A stretch of 64,000 bases of DNA from RUG100 sp050953425 (GCA_050953425.1 JBMNMQ010000007.1:558001-622000), one strand, 5' to 3'. Shown: positions 1-9,482, counted from the stretch's first letter. A program made the numbers and translations. The notes: a model not told the origin generated them from the sequence alone.

Positions 1-422
1 GCTTCTTTTCCGAAAGATGCGAAACGCACGGATTTTGTCCGGCTGACGGTGCCGGAAGTGTTCGTATAGGTGATAAGGTTTACATCGAAACTTCCGTCTG
101 TGTTAACCAGTGCGGCCGGCACTATTACAGAATTTCCATCCGTTAGTGTGGAAGCATCCGGTACCATGCCGCATTCAATGCCATCGTCGGTCTTTCGAAT
201 CAGTGATGAAAATTTGACATTCACCTTATTTGCTGCATTCCGGGCATTAGCAGCATCCGTCTTTGCCTGATCTGCCTGAGCGGCAGCCTGTTTTGCTGCA
301 GTACCCGCAGTTCCGGCGGCGTTAGTGGCATTTTCCGCAGCGCTTCCTGCTTTGTCTGCGAGACATTTTGCGCCGTCTGCCGTTCCCTGCGCCCGAACAG
401 CGGTGACTTTCGCCTCCTTCGC
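1..422 (-). pseudogene. Ala-rich coiled-coil tail-like protein, fragment
   Basis: This minus-strand frame is open from the left window edge to about 422 but has no start codon with a ribosome site. Its first 60 or so codons form an alanine-rich helix (for example AAKQAAAQADQAK), followed by a beta-rich part (DDGIECGMVP, ITYTNTSGTVSR) that continues out of the window. This architecture is usual for phage tail-fibre or baseplate-associated proteins, so I infer a structural gene of a decayed prophage or related element. Its upstream end is joined, one frame off, to the small gene at 221-538. The family call rests on composition and layout only. Confidence 0.45.
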
Positions 423-538
423 ATCAGTTTGCTGATTCTTCCTCCGTCGATTCCGTAGTCTTCGTTCGGCTCTTCGTAGTGCTTTACCCAGTAATCGCAA
501 ATTGTGTTTTCAATCTCGATGCTTCCTTTGTTCCACAT
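221..538 (-). pseudogene. Small phage-type protein, fused out of frame
   Basis: The ATG at 538 follows a strong AAGGAGG site, so this was a translated gene. The first 38 residues (MWNKGSIEIENTI, DYGIDGGRISKL) resemble small proteins of about 70 residues from Clostridia phages and mobile elements (DUF7678-like, from memory). After ISKLM this frame turns into a basic, implausible translation (RRRRKSPLFGRRER), while the neighbouring frame carries sensible Ala-rich coding sequence. I infer a deletion near 420 that joined two genes out of frame. The 105-residue product is probably not functional. Confidence 0.45.
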
Positions 539-597
539 GGTTTTGCCTCCTTGCTCTGTGCGCTTCTCTTTTGGTATGTGTATATTCGCTCTGATAG

Positions 598-1596
598 GCA
601 TATATAGCAAGTTATATTTCGCAGGAAGCCACGAAGAAAAAGATCGAGTCTTTATACGCGGGATTTTCTTCAACCGGTGCAAGCCGAACCTCCTGTACGG
701 AGCAGGTCGTCGCAGCACTTGCAGACTTCTTCGCTGTTTCAAAACAGTCCGCGGCAATAAGGATGACAGAGCTTGGATACGATGAGGCTGCGAGATTTAC
801 TGATCCAGGCAGAATCTCTGATGAATCAAGTAAACCGAGGGAGCGGATTGCTTCAAATGCAGCAAGGCATCAGCGCCCTATTACTGTTGAGGATGCATTT
901 AAACTGTATCTGGAGAATGAAACTCTTAGAGAAACGATAGATACAGGTGTTTTCTGCTTTGCGGATGGGTATTTTGTACTCCGTGATTCTACCTATGTCC
1001 AGCCCGATGGTATAGCCTATCACCTGACTGAATACGCGAGAACGCACCTTGCTGAATGCACACTCGATTTTTCTGTCAGGTTGGTCGCTGAGCAATATCT
1101 GATTCACGATTCGTCATCTTACATGATGTATCGTGCAGATACGGTCTTTAAGGAAGAACGATCCTTTGATGCCAACACTCAAAATACTGAGATTTACAAC
1201 AAGGCGAAGGACTTTGAGAGACAGTTCAAACGCGCAAAAGCGATACATAGAACAGCACCACAGCTTCTTTGGTCATACATGGAGGCAGAAGGATGGAATA
1301 CAACAATCTTTGAATACAGAACCAATCTCGATGCGATGAATTATACCAGAGTGCAGAAACCAGATTACAAGTTCACTATAAGACCGCTTGTAGCGATGGG
1401 CGTTGGGCTTAGGCTTGATCTTTCGGCAATGGAGGAGATTCTTACGCTTGCGGGTCTTTCTTTTAGGGAAGGTGATAAAGAGCAACAGGCGTACAAATAT
1501 CTCTTTACCGGAATGTACGGGAAATCAATAAATGAATGTAACGAATTTTTGGAAAAGGTCGGCGTAACAACGCTTGGATCAAAGCAAAGAGCATAA
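598..1596 (+). pseudogene. ImmA/IrrE-family peptidase, 5'-truncated
   Basis: The frame is open from 598, just after a tandem TGA TAG, to 1596. Its first ATG is at 763, but recognisable protein begins near 622 with no start codon. The retained part has the segment that follows the peptidase core in ImmA/IrrE proteins (ALADFFAVSKQSAAIRM, ELGYDEA) and the family's long C-terminal region, ending LGSKQRA. The N-terminal zinc-peptidase core with its HExxH motif is missing. Intact relatives cleave phage or ICE repressors or act in stress responses; this copy cannot do so as a peptidase. It lies 21 bases before a truncated DUF262 gene, consistent with a broken mobile or defence element. Confidence 0.65.
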
Positions 1597-1617
1597 TGGA
1601 CAGGAGAATTAATCGAC

Positions 1618-1734
1618 ATGGGAAAAGAATTGTTTGACAACATCCCGAGTAAGGTCGGAGACTTGCTCAGTGATGTGAGGAATGGAAAAGTAGGCCTTCC
1701 GGATCTTCAAAGGCCATTTGTGTGGAACGGTTAA
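1618..1734 (+). pseudogene. DUF262 (GmrS-type) N-terminal fragment
   Basis: Only 38 codons remain. The residues NIPSKVGDLLSDVRNGKVGL and DLQRPFVW are the characteristic start of DUF262/GmrSD-like proteins, in which DLQR(P/E)FVW begins the ParB-like nucleotide-binding fold of modification-dependent restriction factors. The reading then meets TAA at 1732, where a full gene would run for hundreds of codons. A ribosome site (CAGGAGAATT) precedes the ATG. The break marks the edge of the degraded element, because unrelated resident sequence follows at once. Confidence 0.65.
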
Positions 1735-1771
1735 CGTTACAGTTAAATAAACACAGAGAAAAAAAGAAACA

Positions 1772-3775
1772 ATGCCGCGATGCATGACCGGGAGATCCCG
1801 TGCAAAGTAATCGCTGCTCATACTGGTGCTGCTGCCGGCGTATACACTGGCAGCAGTGCCGGTAAAACTGAACCAAATATTAATTGTACCCTGAGATGTG
1901 TCTCGGAAAGGTCTAGAAGATATCGGCTTTATGCGCACAGCACTGACCGGCTTGCAGACACTGGATCTGAAGGAAGCCGAGACGGAAGAGAACGTTCTGC
2001 CCAAGGAAGCATATAAAAATTGCGACAGTCTGCAGAAAGTAATACTGCCCAGCTGTTTAAAAGTGATTCCCGAGCGATTGTTTTATCATTGCGATAATTT
2101 GACGACCGTGGATCTGCCCGCTGTAATCGAAAAAATTGGCGGCGGAGCATTCGCCCAGTGTCCGAAGCTGTCAGCCGAAATGAAATGTTATGCGGCTTTG
2201 CCGCCGACCTGTACGGATGATGAATCGGAAAACGGCTGCGGCGACGCTTTCAATGGATTGAACAGCGAGCAGTTCCAAACGCCGGTTAAAACCATATATG
2301 TACCGGCGGGCTGTGCCGAGGAATATCGTTCGAAGGACAAATGGGCAAAGTTCACGATCAAGGAAATGGATAAAGTGTCACTGACGGTGAATTTTACCAG
2401 GTCGGGCGGACTGCAGCAAGCCGCGGAAGAGGCCTGCCGTCAGGCGGGGATTGATCAAAGTCAGGTGACCTGTTTAACGATCACCAGCCCGGATAATGTG
2501 GCATTCAGTCAGGCGGATGATCTGCCGTATTTGAAGACACATTTTCTCGGAGCCATAACCATTGACCTGACCAGGACTCATTTTGACAAAGAGAACATTC
2601 AGGCATCGGTGTTTGAAGGCCGTCGCAATCTGAAAGAAATCAAACTTTCCGATGCGATTCGGCATTTAGGGAGACGGGCCTTTGCTTTCTGCGCCAATCT
2701 GCGCAGCTTTACGGTGCCAAAGAGTGTGGGTTCCAGCGGCAGCAGCAACCCCGGCATTGGGGACTCGGCCTTTGCCTACTGCTATCGCCTTTCCACGATT
2801 ATCATGCGGCCTCTGACGCCGCCCGGCTATTCCGGCTCTGTACCGTGGAGCGGAAATACGGTAAAAACGATTTATGTGCCGGGCAGCACCTGGGAGGCAT
2901 ATTATCAGTCCGAATTGTATGACTTTCCCGGGTTGTCTGTTGTGCCGCAGGTAAGCATCAAGGTTGATAAGACAAAAACGCTGGAGCTCTATCAGACCGA
3001 TAAACTGGATGCGCAGGTAACCGCTCATGTAGATGATGCGGATACCACCGTCAGATGGGAGATTGACAGCCATCAGGATGAGGACAATAATCCCGATGCC
3101 GTTGCCCTGCAGCCGGATGGAACCATCACGGCTGAACAGTTCGGCAGTGTGGCAGTGCGGGCCGTTGTCGCGGAGGGAACAGACAATGAGCGCAGTGCCG
3201 TCTGTCAAGTTATGGTCAGTCAGCCGGAAGCGGTGACACTGAAAGGCACAGAAAAAACTTACAACAGCGGGCTTTTGACCTGGACTGCCATGAAAGATGC
3301 AGCGGGATATCAGATCCAGCGATCTGACGGCAGCAGCGGAAGCTATGAAACGGTCGGGACCGTTCCGGCTGATACGCTGCAGTATACCGACACGGGTTTG
3401 AAAACCGGGACTCCCTATTATTACCGGGTGCGAGGGTATAAATTGACAGATGGCCATAGAATTTACGGAAAATATTCCGCCGTAAAAATGATACGTACGA
3501 CGCCGGGTAAAGTGTCCGGATTGAAGGCAGCTAATAAAAAGAAATACAAAGTCGCATTGTCATGGAAGAAAGCCGATGGTGCGAAAAAATATAAGATTTA
3601 CCGGTCGACAAAAAAGACCAGCGGTTACAAGCTGGTGAAAACAACGTCTGGCCGATCGTGGACAAACAGCAGATTAAAAAAGAAGAAGACCTATTACTAT
3701 AAAGTCCGTGCTGTCAGTTCCGCCAATACATACGGGGCATATTCAGCAGTGAAGAAGGTAAAAATAGTAAGGTAG
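1772..3775 (+). pseudogene. BspA-like LRR / FN3 surface protein with two nonsense codons
   Basis: From GTG 1898 to 3775 the protein has BspA-type leucine-rich repeats (roughly residues 1-340 with 'AF..C..L..' units such as GGGAFAQCPKLS), a bacterial Ig-like part (VSIKVDKTKTLELY), and two fibronectin-III-like modules (YYYRVRGYK, YYYKVRAVS). Such proteins are exported adhesins or envelope proteins. From GTG 1898 there is no signal peptide. In the same frame upstream, ATG 1772 starts a plausible signal sequence (SLLILVLLPAYTLAAVPV), but TAA at 1808 and TGA at 1892 interrupt it. I infer a pseudogene or phase-off gene. If GTG 1898 were used, the 625-residue product would stay cytoplasmic. Confidence 0.6.
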
Positions 3776-3872
3776 AATGGACAACGTGATGCAGGCAATC
3801 ATTGCCCGTCACAGACTGTTTAGTTAATAGCAGCAATTTTACAAAGCAATAGCATGACAAGGAGGTTATGAA

Positions 3873-5480
3873 ATGAACAAAGGAAAGGCAATATCGAGAC
3901 GGCTGCTTGCCATCTTGATGGCCATTGCGGTTACGCTGTCGATGGCACCGGCGCTGTCTCTGATCAGCCAGCAGCCGGTTGAGACCGGAGCGGTGACTGC
4001 TGTTACGGCCAATGCAGCAACATTTCTTGATTATAACGAGGCATCTTATGATAAGTCGAGCAACCGCATCGGTCAAGGCGGTACTAGCAATATTCGCCAA
4101 TATTTCTTTCATGGTGCCGAGGTTGAACGGGAAAATGATGGCCAGCTCGATGCCAAACATGTCTACGCCAATAATTACGGCTATCAATATGACATTCGTA
4201 CAGATAAAGATCAGAAGGATTACTGGGATAACTATATTCAGAATAAATTAGATGCTTCAAAGCCCATACTTTTCGGTTTCTTCCTCAGCGGACCGCAGAC
4301 GGCAAAGGGCACCGATCAGGCAGCTGTCAGCACGTTGGATTGTGCCAGTGTTCAGACGGAAGACGGAACGGTTGTCCTTTCCGGTGCGGATCAGCTTGCT
4401 GACACGGAGAGTGAATTCACCGACGGAAAATGCTGGAAAAATGCCAATATGGGCGGAACAGGCGGCGGGGGCGGCAGCGGCCCTGCGCGCGGTTTCGATC
4501 TTTTCATGCGTATTCCTAAAGGAACATTGCAGCCGAATACCGAGTACGTGCTGGATTTTAAAAAGGGTATGGGTGCAAGGACAAAGTCGGACAAAGAAAT
4601 AAAATTTCATTTCACAACGGCCTCAACATTAGTGACGGGTATTCACCTCACCCCTTCCTCGGCAGAGCTCAAACCAGGCCAAACAACGACATTGACGGCA
4701 TCTGTTGAACCCGAGGATGCAAATGAGAAGGGTGTTGTCTGGTCCTCTTCCGATTCAAAAATCGCCACGGTGAACAAACGGGGGATTGTCACGGCAGTTG
4801 CCCCGGGCAATGCGGTGATCACAGCTGCTGCCAAGGACGGCAGCGGTATTTCCGCTTCGGCGTCGATCAAGGTAAATATACCGGATCCCGAACAGCTTCT
4901 CATGCTCAAGGCAGTGAAGAGCAGTCGTACATCAACCGGACTCACCTGGAATAAAATAGACGGTGCCGACGGTTATGTTGTTTATGCAGCGCGCTGCAAT
5001 ACCGGCTCAATGATTCATTCCTTCAAGAAAGTCAAGACCGTTAAGAACGGTGAGGCGACTGCCTGGACAAAGAAAAAATTGAAGAATGGAAAAAGCTACA
5101 AGTACAAGGTCGAGGCGTATCGCACGGTCAACAATGGTAAAAAGAAAAAAGTGATTGCAGCCAGTCAGGTTGCTCACAGTATTGCCGGTGGATACAGCAA
5201 AAAGTATACCGACCCGGTATCGATCAAGCCTGCCGCCAAAACCCTGACACTGCAGGCGGGGCAGAGTGGAAAAGTAAAGGCCGGTTTGACCAAGCGCAAG
5301 AAGGGAAGATATTATCTTCCGAAGGATCATGTGTCTCGGGTGAGATTTGCCAGCAATAACGAAACGGTGGCTTCGGTGGGTCGTACAGGTAAGGTGAGAG
5401 CACATTATCCCGGCCGGTGTACGATCTACATGCAGGCTCCCAACGGACTTTGGACGACCGTTTCGGTCACCGTAAAATAA
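3873..5480 (+). CDS. Secreted Ig-like (Big_2) / FN3 domain protein
   Basis: A 535-residue exported protein. AAGGAGG lies just before the ATG. The signal peptide spans residues 1-48 (LLAILMAIAVTLSMAPA, then NAAT). The middle holds an unassigned N-terminal domain (50-245) with a glycine run (GGTGGGGG). A Big_2 Ig-like domain follows at about 250-335 (TLTASVEPEDANEKGVVWSS, IATVNKRGIVTAV). Next is an FN3-like module at 345-430 (YKYKVEAYR) and a second Big_2-like end module (VASVGRTGKVRA, CTIYMQAPNG, VTVK). No LPXTG or membrane anchor is visible. The end module resembles the C-terminus of the metallophosphoesterase at 53025. Likely cell-envelope or matrix attachment; ligand unknown. Confidence 0.75.
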   Translation: MNKGKAISRRLLAILMAIAVTLSMAPALSLISQQPVETGAVTAVTANAATFLDYNEASYDKSSNRIGQGGTSNIRQYFFHGAEVERENDGQLDAKHVYANNYGYQYDIRTDKDQKDYWDNYIQNKLDASKPILFGFFLSGPQTAKGTDQAAVSTLDCASVQTEDGTVVLSGADQLADTESEFTDGKCWKNANMGGTGGGGGSGPARGFDLFMRIPKGTLQPNTEYVLDFKKGMGARTKSDKEIKFHFTTASTLVTGIHLTPSSAELKPGQTTTLTASVEPEDANEKGVVWSSSDSKIATVNKRGIVTAVAPGNAVITAAAKDGSGISASASIKVNIPDPEQLLMLKAVKSSRTSTGLTWNKIDGADGYVVYAARCNTGSMIHSFKKVKTVKNGEATAWTKKKLKNGKSYKYKVEAYRTVNNGKKKKVIAASQVAHSIAGGYSKKYTDPVSIKPAAKTLTLQAGQSGKVKAGLTKRKKGRYYLPKDHVSRVRFASNNETVASVGRTGKVRAHYPGRCTIYMQAPNGLWTTVSVTVK

Positions 5481-5568
5481 GATCGGCCGAACCACACGGT
5501 TTGTCATGCAAAGCATGATCCCGGCAGCCACAGCGGATTATTAATAATCTGTTTGAATTTCAGCATTC

Positions 5569-5600
5569 AAAGAGCGGAGTGCATGTTCCCTCCGCTCTTT
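5569..5600 (+). terminator. Rho-independent terminator after 3873-5480
   Basis: An 11-bp perfect stem AAAGAGCGGAG / CTCCGCTCTTT with a 10-base loop, ending in a T-rich stretch (TTTCGTTT). It lies 89 bases after the secreted Ig-like gene. Confidence 0.65.
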
Positions 5601-5768
5601 CGTTTGCATGAAAAGGAAAAGGCCTGATTTTAAGTATATCCCATCTGCGCCGCAGCCTGATCTGCTTCATCATGCAGTTCCCGTCATGGTATTGTCAGGC
5701 GTCGGGCAATCGACGGAGATGCAGGATATCGTGGATCTGCTTCTGTTCCGTTCTCTGATATGGAGCCG

Positions 5769-5799
5769 AAAAAACGGAGAACAGTGATTCTGTTCTCCG
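5769..5799 (-). terminator. Terminator of the 5904-6428 gene
   Basis: A 10-bp stem (CGGAGAACAG / CTGTTCTCCG, 5775-5799) is followed on the minus strand by a run of six T. It sits about 100 bases beyond the stop of the minus-strand membrane protein gene. T-rich sequence also follows on the plus strand, so it could work in both directions. Confidence 0.7.
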
Positions 5800-5903
5800 C
5801 CTATTGTTTTTTGTGTCGGATGATCGGATCAGTGACCTGTCCGGGTTGTTATTCCGGTCCACATGGTCAGTATTAGACGCTGCTGAGGTATTGAGTACCA
5901 GCG

Positions 5904-6428
5904 TCACTGCGGCTTGTTCTCCGTCTCGGCGGTGCTGTCTGCCGCAGTGCCGTTCGCCTGTCCGGCTGCCGGAGCCTGTTCTGCTTCGGTCGCTGCAGCC
6001 TGCTCACCGGTCTGTCCGGCTGCCGCACTGTCTGTGCCGGTCGCCGTCTCTGCGGTGCTGTCAGCGGAGGCGTCTTTCGCTGCCGGAGCGGCTGCTTTCG
6101 GTGCTTTCTCTTTCTTCATGCGCGGTGCCGCGGCTGCCAGCGGCTTGATGTAGTCGAGCCGGGCCACAATACGAGCGCCCGCATAGGCGAAGAACGCATA
6201 GACAAACCAGACGCCGCTCTGCGAGAGGACATACTGGAAGTTGTCCTGCCAGTTGCCGCCCGATGACATGCCGTAGCTGGCGTAGTACTGCGAGATATAG
6301 TTGATGGCGCGGTAAGTCAGATAGGCGCCGATCGCCGCCAGTACGATGGTAATAATATAGAGGACGAGTTCAAAACGAGACATTGCCGGTCTCTGTTCCG
6401 AGGAAGCTGAATAATTGTTCTTCTGCAT
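5904..6428 (-). CDS. Small membrane protein with Ala/Thr/Glu-rich tail
   Basis: A 174-residue protein of unrecognised family. A ribosome site (GGAAAGGAAC) precedes the ATG at 6428. Two membrane helices are visible, near residues 18-40 (VLYIITIVLAAIGAYLTY) and 70-90 (WFVYAFFAYAGARIV), separated by a Tyr/Gly-rich loop. Residues 105-174 are a low-complexity tail of Ala, Thr, Glu, Gly and Gln after a basic patch (RMKKEKAPKAAAP). It is monocistronic with its own terminator. The tail fits the habit in this window of extending proteins with Ala-rich sequence. Function unknown. Confidence 0.6.
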   Translation of the reverse strand: MQKNNYSASSEQRPAMSRFELVLYIITIVLAAIGAYLTYRAINYISQYYASYGMSSGGNWQDNFQYVLSQSGVWFVYAFFAYAGARIVARLDYIKPLAAAAPRMKKEKAPKAAAPAAKDASADSTAETATGTDSAAAGQTGEQAAATEAEQAPAAGQANGTAADSTAETENKPQ

Positions 6429-6861
6429 GATGTTGAGTTCCTTTCCTTTGGTAATAAGCCTGTAACATTGTCATTCTCTCTCCGAGGATGACATTATGTT
6501 TTATAATATACCTGCTTTAGCTGAAAAGAAACCAAAAATCAGCGAAATTGCGAAAAAATCAGCGAAAATCAGCGAAAATCAGAAAAATCCGTTGGCAATG
6601 GCGCCGCAGAACCGTATGGAGTACGACTGAGATTCACCCGGGGTGCGCGGAGGTTTCATGATCATTGGTGCATGCGGCCGGTCTATCGGGGGATTTACCC
6701 GAGACGCATGCACCTTTTACAGAAATTTCGCCGGCGTTTCCCGGCAGCGTTCCCTTTGCGCCGGCGGCCGGAAGTGTTACAATGGGGCTTGGAATAAGCC
6801 GTGCCGAATTCGGCGGTGCGCCGGTCGGAAACGGTGCGGCGATGAAAGAAGGGGACAGATC
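6429..6861. other. Divergent intergenic region with short A-rich repeats
   Basis: This separates the minus-strand membrane protein from the receiver-like gene. Near 6536-6590 the unit AATCAGCGAAA recurs about four times with drift. A possible promoter for the plus gene is TTGCGC, 16 bases, TACAAT at about 6777-6782. A longer plus-strand frame starting at 6643 has no ribosome site and is not convincing. Confidence 0.35.
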
Positions 6862-7269
6862 ATGGCTGATGACAGCATGTATTGGGATGCGCTCCACGAC
6901 CGGCGGATCCTCCTGGTGGAAAGCCACGGCTTTGATGCCGAACTGGTAACACTGATGCTGGAAAAGGCCGGCTGCTGTGTCAGCCTGGCGATCAGCGGCA
7001 GCATTGCTCGGGAAAAATTCATCAACGCAGAGAAGCCTTTTGATGCCGTGCTTATCGCGCTGCGGATGCCGGCACCGGACGGCTTTGAAACAGCACGGAT
7101 GATCCGGTCGGCAGAACGGCCCGAAGCCGCTGCGGTACCGATCATCGCGCTGGCGAGCACCGCCTACGAAGAGGAGCGGGCGCGCGCCCGGGAGGCGGGC
7201 ATGAACGGCTGCCTCGTCAAGCCGCCGGATCCCCGGCAGCTCTACCGGGAACTGGCGCGGCTGCTGTAG
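6862..7269 (+). CDS. Stand-alone degenerate receiver (REC) domain protein
   Basis: A 135-residue single-domain response-regulator fold. The start is set by AAGAAGGGGACAG just upstream of ATG 6862. The receiver pattern is clear: RILLVES at the first strand, LIALRMPAPDGFETAR in the middle, IIALAST, and GCLVKPPDPRQLYRELARLL with the conserved lysine. The phospho-acceptor aspartate expected before the 'MP' motif is alanine (LIALRMP), and the second acid of the usual 'VED' is serine. It probably cannot be phosphorylated in the normal way and may act as a protein-interaction domain. No kinase or output domain lies next to it. Confidence 0.7.
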   Translation: MADDSMYWDALHDRRILLVESHGFDAELVTLMLEKAGCCVSLAISGSIAREKFINAEKPFDAVLIALRMPAPDGFETARMIRSAERPEAAAVPIIALASTAYEEERARAREAGMNGCLVKPPDPRQLYRELARLL

Positions 7270-7943
7270 TCATTGCCCGGCAGCCGGCGCAGCACCAGCC
7301 AGGCGACGGTGCCGACGATGATGCCGCAGACGATGCCGGAAAAGAGCAGCACCGGGAAGTAAACAAAGACACGGATGTTTTCGATGATCAGCGCGGCGGT
7401 CAGCAGCTGCCCGACGTTGTGCATGACACCGCCGGCGACGCTGATGCCGATCAGCGAAAAGAGCCCGGTTTTCTTCAGCAGCACCATCAGCCCCAGGCTC
7501 AGCAGCCCGCCGGCCAGCGAATAGAGAATGCCGAAGACACCGGAAAAGAGAAAGCCGGCGAGGAAGATGCGCAGCAGATTGATCAGCAGGGCGCTGCGGG
7601 CGCCGAAGAGATAGAGCGTGATCAGCACCACGAGGTTGGCGATGCCCAGCTTGACGCCGGGGATGCCGACCTGAAAGGGGAGGATCGCTTCCACGTAGGA
7701 GAAGATCAGCGCCAGCGCCGTCAGCAGGCCGGCGTACGCGACCATGCGGCCGCGCGACAGCGAAGCGCCCGGGCCGGCTTTTGAACCGGCTGATGATCCG
7801 ATCTTTGAACCGGCTGATGATCCGATCTTTGAACCGGCTGATGATCCGGTTCTTGATTCGGCTGACGGTCCGATACCGGAACCGGCCGGAGATCCGGTTC
7901 TTGATCCGGCTTTTCGCGGCGGCTCAGCGGGCGATCGTGTCAT
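7242..7943 (-). CDS. Gx transporter family protein (HepS-I-like)
   Basis: A 233-residue membrane protein. Residues 66-225 hold five to six helices with the glycine-rich family pattern (VGIPGVKLGIANLVV, LINLLRIFLAGF, GGVMHNVGQL). The family (PF07456) is annotated as Gx transporters or heptaprenyl diphosphate synthase component I; the substrate is not established. It is translated from ATG 7943 (AAAGGAGGGAG upstream) and overlaps the NusG-domain-II gene by 20 bases, so the two form an operon. The first 60 residues are a low-complexity extension made by 24-bp tandem repeats (SSAGSKIG units), absent from typical family members. Its 3' end overlaps the receiver gene on the other strand. Confidence 0.75.
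   Translation of the reverse strand: MTRSPAEPPRKAGSRTGSPAGSGIGPSAESRTGSSAGSKIGSSAGSKIGSSAGSKAGPGASLSRGRMVAYAGLLTALALIFSYVEAILPFQVGIPGVKLGIANLVVLITLYLFGARSALLINLLRIFLAGFLFSGVFGILYSLAGGLLSLGLMVLLKKTGLFSLIGISVAGGVMHNVGQLLTAALIIENIRVFVYFPVLLFSGIVCGIIVGTVAWLVLRRLPGNDYSSRASSR
7783..7902. repeat. 24-bp tandem repeat, about 5 copies
   Basis: Units beginning GAACCGGCTGATGATCCG repeat every 24 bases at 7783, 7807 and 7831, with two more diverged copies. The first two are identical. It is in frame within the N-terminal extension of the Gx transporter gene, so copy-number change would lengthen or shorten the protein by eight residues per unit. Confidence 0.85.
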
Positions 7944-8307
7944 ATTCTCCCTCCTTTCCCTCGATCTCGACGACGACGCGATGCGGCAGGCAGATGATCG
8001 ACTGCGACGTATCGCGGATCTTTCCCTGATGGACGCAGTCCTGCCCGCGGCAGGTGGCGGACTTCATATAGACAGCGCCGTCCTCAACTGCTATGATGTT
8101 GCCGGTGCCGGTATCGATCGTGCGATCGGTGAGCAGATCGTAGGTGCCGAAGGTCTCGCCGTCCACCTTGACGACGACGCGGCCGCCGATGCTCTTGCCC
8201 TGCGACAGCAGGAACGCGGCCGCGAGGCCGCAGACGACCAGAGCGGCAATGAGAATGAGGTCGGCGAGACGGATGACTTTCAGTTTCGGCAAAGTACGTT
8301 TGGACAT
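7924..8307 (-). CDS. NusG domain II-containing membrane-anchored protein
   Basis: A 127-residue protein with one N-terminal membrane helix (about 15-35, LADLILIAALVVCGLAAAFLL) and a single extracytoplasmic NusG-domain-II-like fold (PF07009) with CRGQDCVHQG and IICLPHRVVVEI. The family is common in Clostridia next to Gx transporters and ApbE, often near Rnf-type electron-transport genes. No rnf gene is present here. It starts only 20 bases from the divergent apbE start and overlaps the downstream transporter gene. The two conserved cysteines could form a disulphide or bind a metal; the role is not known. Confidence 0.75.
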   Translation of the reverse strand: MSKRTLPKLKVIRLADLILIAALVVCGLAAAFLLSQGKSIGGRVVVKVDGETFGTYDLLTDRTIDTGTGNIIAVEDGAVYMKSATCRGQDCVHQGKIRDTSQSIICLPHRVVVEIEGKEGEYDTIAR

Positions 8308-8327
8308 TGCATCTCCATGGAGGAAAA

Positions 8328-9341
8328 ATGAAAAAAATTCTCGCGCTGTGTGCGCTCTGCGTGCTGCTTATTATACCACAGACCGGCTGCGGAAAGGAAG
8401 CGCAGGTTTCACAGGACGCGTTCATGCTCGACACCGACTGCACGGTGACGATCTACAACATCGACAAGAGCAAGGGAGAGGAACTCTGCCGGCAGACCAT
8501 CGACCTCTGCAAGAACTATGAGAAAAAGCTCTCCAAGACGGTGCGCGGCAGCGACGTCGACCGCATCAACCGCGCCGGCGGCCAAACCGTGACGGTCGGC
8601 AGCGATACCGTCCGGCTGCTGCGGCTGGGCATAGAGATGAGCCGCCGCACGGACGGCCTCTTTGACGTCACCGTCGGCCGGCTGACCGATCTCTGGGACT
8701 TCAAATCCGAGCACCCGAAGGTGCCTTCGGCGGCGAAAATCCGCGCCGCGGTGAAAACGGTCGGCTATCGAAACATCCATATCAGCGGCCGCAGGGTGCG
8801 GCTCAGCAATCCCGGCACCAAAATCGATCTCGGCGCGATCGCCAAGGGCTATATTGCCGACCGTGCTTCGGAGTATCTGAAAAAGCAGGGCGTGGAACAG
8901 GCGATTCTCAATTTCGGCGGCAATGTTGTGACGATCGGTTCCAAGGACGGTGGGAATCCGTGGAACGTCGGCATCGAGCGGCCGTTCACCGATCGCTCGG
9001 AAGTGATCGGCTCCACCGAAGTGCATGAGGCGGCGGTGGTCACTTCCGGGATCTACGAACGCAAATTCAAGGTCAACGGCAAGCTCTATCATCATATCAT
9101 CAATCCCCGCACCGGTTATCCGATCGAAAACGACATCGAGGCCGATACCATCGTCGGCCCCGGCGATTCCTCGGCGCGCTGCGACGCGCTCAGTACGGCC
9201 TGCCTGCTGCTGGGCAGCAAAAAGGGCAGAGCGCTGGTCGAGCAGGAGGACGGGTATGAGGCGCTGATCATCAAGCGCGATGACAGCATCCTGAAGACAA
9301 AGGGGATGAATTTTACCGCTTCGGATGGGGAGGAAAAGTAA
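8328..9341 (+). CDS. apbE: FAD:protein FMN transferase, lipoprotein
   Basis: A 337-residue ApbE that attaches FMN to a threonine of target flavoproteins outside the membrane. ATG 8328 follows GGAGGAAAA. Residues 1-20 are a lipoprotein signal ending at the lipobox PQTGC. Family motifs include MLDTDCTVTIY, the helix FDVTVGRLTDLWDF, the glycine-rich KIDLGAIAKGYIADR, LNFGGNVVTIG and the Mg/FAD-binding HHIINPRTGYP with DALSTACLLLG. Length is normal. It is divergent from the NusG-II/Gx-transporter pair, a common association, and precedes the first structured leader. The flavoprotein target is not in this window. Confidence 0.9.
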   Translation: MKKILALCALCVLLIIPQTGCGKEAQVSQDAFMLDTDCTVTIYNIDKSKGEELCRQTIDLCKNYEKKLSKTVRGSDVDRINRAGGQTVTVGSDTVRLLRLGIEMSRRTDGLFDVTVGRLTDLWDFKSEHPKVPSAAKIRAAVKTVGYRNIHISGRRVRLSNPGTKIDLGAIAKGYIADRASEYLKKQGVEQAILNFGGNVVTIGSKDGGNPWNVGIERPFTDRSEVIGSTEVHEAAVVTSGIYERKFKVNGKLYHHIINPRTGYPIENDIEADTIVGPGDSSARCDALSTACLLLGSKKGRALVEQEDGYEALIIKRDDSILKTKGMNFTASDGEEK

Positions 9342-9482
9342 TGGCGCGTCAGCAGCGGACGCAGTGCCGCACTCTTTGCCGATTTGTCGACGGCACAGGC
9401 GGTCGATGCGGCTGCAGGGTCGATACGGCATTCCGTTTATTTTAAGAAAACATATCTTTTTTAAAAATATATCCAAAGGAAC

